From: Auanema rhodensis
Lineage: Eukaryota; Nematoda; Chromadorea; Rhabditida; Rhabditidae
Direction: 5' to 3'
DNA length: 64,000 nucleotides
Assembly: GCA_964057225.1 (NCBI GenBank)
Contig: OZ059900.1
Location: 3,234,501 to 3,298,500 of the forward strand
Shown here: in pieces, positions 42,749 through 54,949 of the stretch
Layout: every line of letters starts with the position of its first letter
Numbering within the stretch: position 1 is the stretch's first letter
Notes under the pieces: generated by a model
Databases searched by the model: none
What the model saw: the letters and a program-made list of their open reading frames with translations, nothing else
What the model was told of the DNA's origin: nothing
Translations under genes and position numbers: made by a program

Positions 42749-44818
42749 AACAAAAGTCATCAATTAAACGCTAGTGATGTTTAAATACTGAATTTCGCCC
42801 AAATAGCATTACTACACTAAGTATGGTCGTTTTTATGCCTTTAACACCATATACTCACCGATTTTTGGTACAAAATCTGTAATACTCGTAAATTTTGATC
42901 ATATTCGTTAAGATTTGAGAATCAAACATACAATACACGAAATCAGTCTATTGTTATGAGCTTGCACTGATATATATTCATTTTGATCAAAAAAGGTCGA
43001 AAATAGAAAGAATTTTTGAAATTTCCGAGTTTTGAGTCTAATTTGGCTAAATCGCTCATATATATGATCAGAAGCATAGTTTTATTGTCTATGACAACAA
43101 AAGTCATCAATTAAACGCTAGTGATGTTTTAATACTGAATTTCGCTCAAATAGCATTACTACACTAAGTATGGTCGTTTTTATGCCTTTAACACCATATA
43201 CTCACCGATTTTTGGTACAAAATCTGTAATACTCGTAAATTTTGATCATATTCGTTAAGATTTGAGAATCAAACACACAATACACAAAATCAGTCTATTT
43301 TTATGAGCTTGCACTGATACATATTCATTTTGATCAAAAAAGGTCGAAAATAGAAAGAATTTTTGAAATTTCCGAGTTTTGAGTCCAATTTGGCTGAATC
43401 GCTCATATATATGATCAAAAGCATAGTTTTATTGTCTATAACAACAAAAGTCATCAATTAAACGCTAGTGATGTTTAAATACTGAATTTCGCTCAAATAG
43501 CATTACTACACTAAGTATGGTCGTTTTTATGCCTTTAACACCATATACTCACCGATTTTTGGTACAAAATCTGTAATACTCGTAAATTTTGATCATATTC
43601 GTTAAGATTTGAGAATCAAACATACAATACACGAAATCAGTCTATTTTTATGAGCTTGCACTGATATATATTCATTTTGATCAAAAAAGGTCGAAAATAC
43701 AAAGAATTTTTGAAATTTCCGAGTTTTGAGTCTAATTTGGCTAAATCGCTCATATATATGATCAGAAGCATAGTTTTGTTGTCTATGACAACAAAAGTCA
43801 TCAATTAAACGCTAGTGATGTTTAAATACTGATTTTCGCTCAAATAGCATTACTACACTAAGTATGGTCGTTTTTATGCCTTTAACACCATATACTCACC
43901 GATTTTTGGTACAAAATCTGTAATACTCGTAAATTTTGATCATATTCGTTAAGATTTGAGAATCAAACACACAATACACAAAATCAGTCTATTTTTATGA
44001 GCTTGCACTGATATATATTCATTTTGATCAAAAAAGGTCGAAAATAGAAAGAATTTTTGAATTTTCCGAGTTTTGAGTCCAATTGGGCTAAATCGCTCAT
44101 ATATATGATCAAAAGCATAGTTTTTTTGTCTATGACAACAAAAGTCATTAATTGAACACTAATGATGTTTAAATCACTAAATTTCGCTCAAATAGCATTA
44201 CTACACTAAGTATGGTCGTTTTTATGCCTTTAACACCATATACTCACCGATTTTTGGTACAAAATCTGTAATACTCGTAAATTTTGATCATATTCGTTAA
44301 GATTTGAGAATCAAACACACAATACACAAAATCAGTCTATTTTTATGAGCTTGCACTGATATATATTCATTTTGATCAAAAAAGGTCGAAAATAGAAAGA
44401 ATTTTTGAAATTTCCGAGTTTTGAGTCCAATTTGGCTGAATCGCTCATATATATGATCAAAAGCATAGTTTTATTGTCTATAACAACAAAAGTCATCAAT
44501 TAAACGCTAGTGATGTTTTAATACTGAATTTCGCTCAAATAGCATTAGTACACTAAGTATGGTCGTTTTTATGCCTTTAACACCATATACTCACCGATTT
44601 TTGGTACAAAATCTGTAATACTTGTAAATTTTGATCATATTTGTTAAGATTTGAGAATCAAACACACAATACACAAAATCAGTCTATTTTTATGAGTTTG
44701 CACTGATATATATTCATTTTGATCAAAAAAGGTCGAAAATAGAAAGAATTTTGGAAATGTCCGAGTTTTGAGTCCAATTTGGCTAAATCGCTCATATATA
44801 TGATCAGAAGCAAAGTTT

Positions 44819-44856
44819 TATTGTCTATCGACCTTTTTATTGTCTATCGACCTTTT
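44819..44856. other. Array orientation-switch junction with 19-bp tandem duplication
   Basis: The forward arm ends at tattgtctat, which would normally continue gacaac or aacaac. Instead it runs into cgacctttt, which is the reverse complement of the monomer's aaaaggtcg segment. The 19-bp string tattgtctatcgacctttt spans the join and is present twice in tandem, at 44819-44837 and 44838-44856. From 44857 on the satellite reads in the opposite orientation. Local duplication at an inversion join is typical of replication template switching. The last forward unit carries caaagtttta, a variant otherwise seen only in the reverse arm. Confidence 0.93.
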
Positions 44857-45449
44857 TTGATCAAAATGAATATATATCAGTGCAAGCTCATGAAAATAGA
44901 CTGATTTCGTGTATTGTATGTTTGATTCTCGAATCTTAACGAATATGATCAAATTTTACGAGTATTACAGATTTTGTACCAAAAATCGGTGAGTATATGG
45001 TGTTAAAGGCATAAAAACGACCATACTTAGTGTAGTAATGCTATTTGAGCGAAATTCAGTATTTAAACATCACTAGCGTTTAATTGATGACTTTTGTTAT
45101 CATAGACAATAAAACTTTGCTTTTGATCATATATATGAGCGATTTAGCCAAATTGGACTCAAAACTCGGAAATTTCAAAAATTCTTTCTATTTTCGACCT
45201 TTTTTGATCAAAATGAATATATATCAGTGCAAGCTCATAAAAATAGACTGATTTCGTGTATTGTATGTTTGATTCTCAAATCTTAACGAATATGATCAAA
45301 ATTTACGAGTATTACAGATTTTGTACCAAAAATCGGTGAGTATATGGTGTTAAAGGCATAAAAACGACCATACTTAGTGTAGTTATGCTATTTGAGCGAA
45401 ATTCAGTATTTAAACATCACTAGCGTTCAATTGATGACTTTTGTTGTTA

Positions 45450-48400
45450 TAGACAATAAAACTATGCTTTTGATCATATATATGAGCGATTTAGCCAAAT
45501 TGGACTCAAAACTCGGACATTTCCAAAATTCTTACTATTTTCGACCTTTTTTGATCAAAATGAATATATATCAGTGCAAACTCATAAAAATAGACTGATT
45601 TTGTGTATTGTGTGTTTGATTCTCAAATCTTAACAAATATGATCAAAATTTACAAGTATTACAGATTTTGTACCAAAAATCGGTGAGTATATGGTGTTAA
45701 AGGCATAAAAACGACCATACTTAGTGTAGTAATGCTATTTGAGCGAAATTCAGTATTTGAACATCACTAGCGTTTAATTGATGACTTTTGTTGTTATAGA
45801 CAATAAAACTATGCTTTTGATCATATATATGAGCGATTTAGCCAAATTGGACTCAAAACTCGGACATTTCCAAAATTCTTTCTATTTTCAACCTTTTTTG
45901 ATCAAAATGAATATATATCAGTGCAAGCTCATAAAAATAGACTGATTTCGTGTATTGTATGTTTGATTCTCGAATCTTAACGAATATGATCAAAATTTAC
46001 GAGTATTACAGATTTTGTACCAAAAATCGGTGAGTATATGGTGTTAAAGGCATAAAAACGACCATACTTAGTGTAGTAATGCTATTTGAGCGAAATTCAG
46101 TATTTAAACATCACTAGCGTTTAATTGATGACTTTTGTTATCATAGACAATAAAACTTTGCTTCTGATCATATATATGAGCGATTTAGCCAAATTAGACT
46201 CAAAACTCGGAAATTTCAAAAATTCTTTCTATTTTCGACCTTTTTTGATCAAAATGAATATATATCAGTGCAAGCTCATGAAAATAGACTGATTTCGTGT
46301 ATTGTATGTTTGATTCTCGAATCTTAACGAATATGATCAAAATTTACGAGTATTACAGATTTTGTACCAAAAATCGGTGAGTATATGGTGTTAAAGGCAT
46401 AAAAACGACCATACTTAGTGTAGTAATGCTATTTGAGCGAAATTCAGTATTTAAACATCACTAGCGTTTAATTGATGACTTTTGTTGTTATAGACAATAA
46501 AACTATGCTTTTGATCATATATATGAGCGATTTAGCCAAATTGGACTCAAAACTCGGAAATTTCAAAAATTCTTTCTATTTTCGACCTTTTTTGATCAAA
46601 ATGAATATATATCAGTGCAAGCTCATAAAAATAGACTGATTTTGTGTATTGTGTGTTTGATTCTCAAATCTTAACGAATATGATCAAAATTTACGAGTAT
46701 TACAGATTTTGTACCAAAAATCGGGGAGTATATGGTGTTAAAGGCATAAAAACGACCATACTTAGTGTAGTAATGCTATTTGAGCGAAATTCAGTATTTA
46801 AACATCACTAGTGTTTAATTGATGACTTTTGTTGTTATAGACAATAAAACTATGCTTTTGATCATATATATGAGCGATTTAGCCAAATTGGACTCAAAAC
46901 TCGGACATTTCCAAAATTCTTTCTATTTTCGACCTTTTTTGATCAAAATGAATATATATCAGTGCAAGCTCATAAAAATAGACTGATTTCGTGTATTGTA
47001 TGTTTGATTCTCGAATCTTAACGAATATGATCAAAATTTACGAGTATTACAGATTTTGTACCAAAAATCGGTGAGTATATGGTGTTAAAGGCATAAAAAC
47101 GACCATACTTAGTGTAGTAATGCTATTTGAGCGAAATTCAGTATTTAAACATCACTAGCGTTTAATTGATGACTTTTGTTGTTATAGACAATAAAACTAT
47201 GCTTTTGATCATATATATGAGCGATTTAGCCAAATTGGACTCAAAACTCGGAAATTTCAAAAATTCTTTCTATTTTCGACCTTTTTTGATCAAAATGAAT
47301 ATATATCAGTGCAAGCTCATAAAAAGAGACTGATTTTGTGTATTGTGTGTTTGATTCTCAAATCTTAACGAATATGATCAAAATTTACGAGTATTACAGA
47401 TTTTGTACCAAAAATCGGGGAGTATATGGTGTTAAAGGCATAAAAACGACCATACTTAGTGTAGTAATGCTATTTGAGCGAAATTCAGTATTTAAACATC
47501 ACTAGTGTTTAATTGATGACTTTTGTTGTTATAGACAATAAAACTATGCTTTTGATCATATATATGAGCGATTTAGCCAAATTGGACTCAAAACTCGGAC
47601 ATTTCCAAAATTCTTTCTATTTTCGACCTTTTTTGATCAAAATGAATATATATCAGTGCAAGCTCATAAAAATAGACTGATTTCGTGTATTGTATGTTTG
47701 ATTCTCGAATCTTAACGAATATGATCAAAATTTACGAGTATTACAGATTTTGTACCAAAAATCGGTGAGTATATGGTGTTAAAGGCATAAAAACGACCAT
47801 ACTTAGTGTAGTAATGCTATTTGAGCGAAATTCAGTATTTAAACATCACTAGCGTTTAATTGATGACTTTTGTTATCATAGACAATAAAACTTTGCTTCT
47901 GATCATATATATGAGCGATTTAGCCAAATTAGACTCAAAACTCGGAAATTTCAAAAATTCTTTCTATTTTCGACCTTTTTTGATCAAAATGAATATATAT
48001 CAGTGCAAGCTCATAAAAATAGACTGATTTCGTGTATTGTATGTTTGATTCTCGAATCTTAACGAATATGATCAAAATTTACGAGTATTACAGATTTTGT
48101 ACCAAAAATCGGTGAGTATATGGTGTTAAAGGCATAAAAACGACCATACTTAGTGTAGTAATGCTATTTGAGCGAAATTCAGTATTTAAACATCACTAGC
48201 GTTTAATTGATGACTTTTGTTGTTATAGACAATAAAACTATGCTTTTGATCATATATATGAGCGATTTAGCCAAATTGGACTCAAAACTCGGAAATTTCA
48301 AAAATTCTTTCTATTTTCGACCTTTTTTGATCAAAATGAATATATATCAGTGCAAGCTCATAAAAATAGACTGATTTTGTGTATTGTGTGTTTGATTCTC

Positions 48401-51400
48401 AAATCTTAACGAATATGATCAAAATTTACGAGTATTACAGATTTTGTACCAAAAATCGGTGAGTATATGGTGTTAAAGGCATAAAAACGACCATACTTAG
48501 TGTAGTAATGCTATTTGAGCGAAATTTAGTGATTTAAACATCATTAGTGTTTAATTAATGACTTTTGTTGTCATAGACAATAAAACTATGCTTTTGATCA
48601 TATATATGAGCGATTTAGCCAAATTGGACTCAAAACTCGGACATTTCCAAAATTCTTACTATTTTCGACCTTTTTTGATCAAAATGAATATATATCAGTG
48701 CAAACTCATAAAAATAGACTGATTTTGTGTATTGTGTGTTTGATTCTCAAATCTTAACAAATATGATCAAAATTTACAAGTATTACAGATTTTGTACCAA
48801 AAATCGGTGAGTATATGGTGTTAAAGGCATAAAAACGACCATACTTAGTGTAGTAATGCTATTTGAGCGAAATTCAGTATTTGAACATCACTAGCGTTTA
48901 ATTGATGACTTTTGTTGTTATAGACAATAAAACTATGCTTTTGATCATATATATGAGCGATTTAGCCAAATTGGACTCAAAACTCGGACATTTCCAAAAT
49001 TCTTTCTATTTTCAACCTTTTTTGATCAAAATGAATATATATCAGTGCAAGCTCATAAAAATAGACTGATTTCGTGTATTGTATGTTTGATTCTCGAATC
49101 TTAACGAATATGATCAAAATTTACGAGTATTACAGATTTTGTACCAAAAATCGGTGAGTATATGGTGTTAAAGGCATAAAAACGACCATACTTAGTGTAG
49201 TAATGCTATTTGAGCGAAATTCAGTATTTAAACATCACTAGCGTTTAATTGATGACTTTTGTTATCATAGACAATAAAACTTTGCTTCTGATCATATATA
49301 TGAGCGATTTAGCCAAATTAGACTCAAAACTCGGAAATTTCAAAAATTCTTTCTATTTTCGACCTTTTTTGATCAAAATGAATATATATCAGTGCAAGCT
49401 CATGAAAATAGACTGATTTCGTGTATTGTATGTTTGATTCTCGAATCTTAACGAATATGATCAAAATTTACGAGTATTACAGATTTTGTACCAAAAATCG
49501 GTGAGTATATGGTGTTAAAGGCATAAAAACGACCATACTTAGTGTAGTAATGCTATTTGAGCGAAATTCAGTATTTAAACATCACTAGCGTTTAATTGAT
49601 GACTTTTGTTGTTATAGACAATAAAACTATGCTTTTGATCATATATATGAGCGATTTAGCCAAATTGGACTCAAAACTCGGAAATTTCAAAAATTCTTTC
49701 TATTTTCGACCTTTTTTGATCAAAATGAATATATATCAGTGCAAGCTCATAAAAATAGACTGATTTTGTGTATTGTGTGTTTGATTCTCAAATCTTAACG
49801 AATATGATCAAAATTTACGAGTATTACAGATTTTGTACCAAAAATCGGGGAGTATATGGTGTTAAAGGCATAAAAACGACCATACTTAGTGTAGTAATGC
49901 TATTTGAGCGAAATTCAGTATTTAAACATCACTAGTGTTTAATTGATGACTTTTGTTGTTATAGACAATAAAACTATGCTTTTGATCATATATATGAGCG
50001 ATTTAGCCAAATTGGACTCAAAACTCGGACATTTCCAAAATTCTTTCTATTTTCGACCTTTTTTGATCAAAATGAATATATATCAGTGCAAGCTCATAAA
50101 AATAGACTGATTTCGTGTATTGTATGTTTGATTCTCGAATCTTAACGAATATGATCAAAATTTACGAGTATTACAGATTTTGTACCAAAAATCGGTGAGT
50201 ATATGGTGTTAAAGGCATAAAAACGACCATACTTAGTGTAGTAATGCTATTTGAGCGAAATTCAGTATTTAAACATCACTAGCGTTTAATTGATGACTTT
50301 TGTTGTTATAGACAATAAAACTATGCTTTTGATCATATATATGAGCGATTTAGCCAAATTGGACTCAAAACTCGGAAATTTCAAAAATTCTTTCTATTTT
50401 CGACCTTTTTTGATCAAAATGAATATATATCAGTGCAAGCTCATAAAAATAGACTGATTTTGTGTATTGTGTGTTTGATTCTCAAATCTTAACGAATATG
50501 ATCAAAATTTACGAGTATTACAGATTTTGTACCAAAAATCGGGGAGTATATGGTGTTAAAGGCATAAAAACGACCATACTTAGTGTAGTAATGCTATTTG
50601 AGCGAAATTCAGTATTTAAACATCACTAGTGTTTAATTGATGACTTTTGTTGTTATAGACAATAAAACTATGCTTTTGATCATATATATGAGCGATTTAG
50701 CCAAATTGGACTCAAAACTCGGACATTTCCAAAATTCTTTCTATTTTCGACCTTTTTTGATCAAAATGAATATATATCAGTGCAAGCTCATAAAAATAGA
50801 CTGATTTCGTGTATTGTATGTTTGATTCTCGAATCTTAACGAATATGATCAAAATTTACGAGTATTACAGATTTTGTACCAAAAATCGGTGAGTATATGG
50901 TGTTAAAGGCATAAAAACGACCATACTTAGTGTAGTAATGCTATTTGAGCGAAATTCAGTATTTAAACATCACTAGCGTTTAATTGATGACTTTTGTTAT
51001 CATAGACAATAAAACTTTGCTTCTGATCATATATATGAGCGATTTAGCCAAATTAGACTCAAAACTCGGAAATTTCAAAAATTCTTTCTATTTTCGACCT
51101 TTTTTGATCAAAATGAATATATATCAGTGCAAGCTCATAAAAATAGACTGATTTCGTGTATTGTATGTTTGATTCTCGAATCTTAACGAATATGATCAAA
51201 ATTTACGAGTATTACAGATTTTGTACCAAAAATCGGTGAGTATATGGTGTTAAAGGCATAAAAACGACCATACTTAGTGTAGTAATGCTATTTGAGCGAA
51301 ATTCAGTATTTAAACATCACTAGCGTTTAATTGATGACTTTTGTTGTTATAGACAATAAAACTATGCTTTTGATCATATATATGAGCGATTTAGCCAAAT

Positions 51401-54400
51401 TGGACTCAAAACTCGGAAATTTCAAAAATTCTTTCTATTTTCGACCTTTTTTGATCAAAATGAATATATATCAGTGCAAGCTCATAAAAATAGACTGATT
51501 TTGTGTATTGTGTGTTTGATTCTCAAATCTTAACGAATATGATCAAAATTTACGAGTATTACAGATTTTGTACCAAAAATCGGTGAGTATATGGTGTTAA
51601 AGGCATAAAAACGACCATACTTAGTGTAGTAATGCTATTTGAGCGAAATTTAGTGATTTAAACATCATTAGTGTTTAATTAATGACTTTTGTTGTCATAG
51701 ACAATAAAACTATGCTTTTGATCATATATATGAGCGATTTAGCCAAATTGGACTCAAAACTCGGACATTTCCAAAATTCTTACTATTTTCGACCTTTTTT
51801 GATCAAAATGAATATATATCAGTGCAAACTCATAAAAATAGACTGATTTTGTGTATTGTGTGTTTGATTCTCAAATCTTAACAAATATGATCAAAATTTA
51901 CAAGTATTACAGATTTTGTACCAAAAATCGGTGAGTATATGGTGTTAAAGGCATAAAAACGACCATACTTAGTGTAGTAATGCTATTTGAGCGAAATTCA
52001 GTATTTGAACATCACTAGCGTTTAATTGATGACTTTTGTTGTTATAGACAATAAAACTATGCTTTTGATCATATATATGAGCGATTTAGCCAAATTGGAC
52101 TCAAAACTCGGACATTTCCAAAATTCTTTCTATTTTCAACCTTTTTTGATCAAAATGAATATATATCAGTGCAAGCTCATAAAAATAGACTGATTTCGTG
52201 TATTGTATGTTTGATTCTCGAATCTTAACGAATATGATCAAAATTTACGAGTATTACAGATTTTGTACCAAAAATCGGTGAGTATATGGTGTTAAAGGCA
52301 TAAAAACGACCATACTTAGTGTAGTAATGCTATTTGAGCGAAATTCAGTATTTAAACATCACTAGCGTTTAATTGATGACTTTTGTTATCATAGACAATA
52401 AAACTTTGCTTCTGATCATATATATGAGCGATTTAGCCAAATTAGACTCAAAACTCGGAAATTTCAAAAATTCTTTCTATTTTCGACCTTTTTTGATCAA
52501 AATGAATATATATCAGTGCAAGCTCATGAAAATAGACTGATTTCGTGTATTGTATGTTTGATTCTCGAATCTTAACGAATATGATCAAAATTTACGAGTA
52601 TTACAGATTTTGTACCAAAAATCGGTGAGTATATGGTGTTAAAGGCATAAAAACGACCATACTTAGTGTAGTAATGCTATTTGAGCGAAATTCAGTATTT
52701 AAACATCACTAGCGTTTAATTGATGACTTTTGTTGTTATAGACAATAAAACTATGCTTTTGATCATATATATGAGCGATTTAGCCAAATTGGACTCAAAA
52801 CTCGGAAATTTCAAAAATTCTTTCTATTTTCGACCTTTTTTGATCAAAATGAATATATATCAGTGCAAGCTCATAAAAATAGACTGATTTTGTGTATTGT
52901 GTGTTTGATTCTCAAATCTTAACGAATATGATCAAAATTTACGAGTATTACAGATTTTGTACCAAAAATCGGGGAGTATATGGTGTTAAAGGCATAAAAA
53001 CGACCATACTTAGTGTAGTAATGCTATTTGAGCGAAATTCAGTATTTAAACATCACTAGTGTTTAATTGATGACTTTTGTTGTTATAGACAATAAAACTA
53101 TGCTTTTGATCATATATATGAGCGATTTAGCCAAATTGGACTCAAAACTCGGACATTTCCAAAATTCTTTCTATTTTCGACCTTTTTTGATCAAAATGAA
53201 TATATATCAGTGCAAGCTCATAAAAATAGACTGATTTCGTGTATTGTATGTTTGATTCTCGAATCTTAACGAATATGATCAAAATTTACGAGTATTACAG
53301 ATTTTGTACCAAAAATCGGTGAGTATATGGTGTTAAAGGCATAAAAACGACCATACTTAGTGTAGTAATGCTATTTGAGCGAAATTCAGTATTTAAACAT
53401 CACTAGCGTTTAATTGATGACTTTTGTTGTTATAGACAATAAAACTATGCTTTTGATCATATATATGAGCGATTTAGCCAAATTGGACTCAAAACTCGGA
53501 AATTTCAAAAATTCTTTCTATTTTCGACCTTTTTTGATCAAAATGAATATATATCAGTGCAAGCTCATAAAAATAGACTGATTTTGTGTATTGTGTGTTT
53601 GATTCTCAAATCTTAACGAATATGATCAAAATTTACGAGTATTACAGATTTTGTACCAAAAATCGGGGAGTATATGGTGTTAAAGGCATAAAAACGACCA
53701 TACTTAGTGTAGTAATGCTATTTGAGCGAAATTCAGTATTTAAACATCACTAGTGTTTAATTGATGACTTTTGTTGTTATAGACAATAAAACTATGCTTT
53801 TGATCATATATATGAGCGATTTAGCCAAATTGGACTCAAAACTCGGACATTTCCAAAATTCTTTCTATTTTCGACCTTTTTTGATCAAAATGAATATATA
53901 TCAGTGCAAGCTCATAAAAATAGACTGATTTCGTGTATTGTATGTTTGATTCTCGAATCTTAACGAATATGATCAAAATTTACGAGTATTACAGATTTTG
54001 TACCAAAAATCGGTGAGTATATGGTGTTAAAGGCATAAAAACGACCATACTTAGTGTAGTAATGCTATTTGAGCGAAATTCAGTATTTAAACATCACTAG
54101 CGTTTAATTGATGACTTTTGTTATCATAGACAATAAAACTTTGCTTCTGATCATATATATGAGCGATTTAGCCAAATTAGACTCAAAACTCGGAAATTTC
54201 AAAAATTCTTTCTATTTTCGACCTTTTTTGATCAAAATGAATATATATATCAGTGCAAGCTCATAAAAATAGACTGATTTCGTGTATTGTATGTTTGATT
54301 CTCGAATCTTAACGAATATGATCAAAATTTACGAGTATTACAGATTTTGTACCAAAAATCGGTGAGTATATGGTGTTAAAGGCATAAAAACGACCATACT

Positions 54401-54850
54401 TAGTGTAGTAATGCTATTTGAGCGAAATTCAGTATTTAAACATCACTAGCGTTTAATTGATGACTTTTGTTGTTATAGACAATAAAACTATGCTTTTGAT
54501 CATATATATGAGCGATTTAGCCAAATTGGACTCAAAACTCGGAAATTTCAAAAATTCTTTCTATTTTCGACCTTTTTTGATCAAAATGAATATATATCAG
54601 TGCAAGCTCATAAAAATAGACTGATTTTGTGTATTGTGTGTTTGATTCTCAAATCTTAACGAATATGATCAAAATTTACGAGTATTACAGATTTTGTACC
54701 AAAAATCGGTGAGTATATGGTGTTAAAGGCATAAAAACGACCATACTTAGTGTAGTAATGCTATTTGAGCGAAATTTAGTGATTTAAACATCATTAGTGT
54801 TTAATTAATGACTTTTGTTGTCATAGACAATAAAACTATGCTTTTGATCA
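45450..54850 (-). repeat. Nine-monomer higher-order repeat (3124 bp), three copies
   Basis: The marker aaaactttgcttctg recurs at 46156, 47891, 49280, 51015, 52404 and 54139, giving spacings of 1735, 1389, 1735, 1389 and 1735 bp: five monomers plus four monomers, together 3124 bp. An independent marker, cttactattt, at 45531, 48655 and 51779 gives the same 3124 bp. Within the five-monomer part the variant tcggggagta is itself doubled 694 bp apart (46721 and 47415), a nested dimer. Each copy closes with a type B unit (tttagtgatttaaac). Copy 3 differs by an extra TA at 54239-54253. Outer limits are approximate. Confidence 0.9.
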
Positions 54851-54949
54851 TATATATGAGCGATTTAGCCAAATTGGACTCAAAACTCGGAAATTTCAAA
54901 AATTCTTTCTATTTTCGACCTTTTTTGATCAAAATGAATATATATCAGT

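Larger units (their letters stand above)
1..44837 (+). repeat. Satellite array, forward arm (347/348-bp monomer)
   Basis: Uninterrupted head-to-tail tandem repeat. Taking each unit to start at the motif aacaaaagtcat, successive starts fall at 1, 348, 695, 1043, 1390, 1737, 2084 and 2432, so the period is 347 bp with occasional 348-bp units. The 348-bp units are type B (tttaaatcactaaat); the 347-bp units are type A (tttaaatactgaat). About 129 units are estimated from array length. Units differ by a limited set of recurring substitutions (for example catattcg/catatttg, cacaca/cataca, gtccaa/gtctaa, gatcaaaagc/gatcagaagc), which let local higher-order repeats be followed. No other DNA interrupts this arm. 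Stretches not listed separately below (1-3.1 kb, 7.8-8.4 kb, 13.8-14.9 kb, 16.3-20 kb, 30-33.8 kb, 41-44.8 kb) hold the same satellite and nothing else that I can see. Confidence 0.99.

Noticed and set aside
1-44830. CRISPR-like regular repeats
   Set aside because: The repetition is contiguous 347-bp units with no unique spacers and no cas genes; it is satellite DNA.
44700-45000. Assembly or fold-back read artefact as the cause of the orientation switch
   Set aside because: The flanks are not mirror images at diagnostic bases, which a fold-back artefact would require. A different type of misassembly between two arrays cannot be excluded from sequence alone.
54239-54253. Extra TA in gaatatatatatcag as an excision footprint
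   Set aside because: Only one added TA in a TA run, with no transposon-end bases; ordinary slippage explains it.
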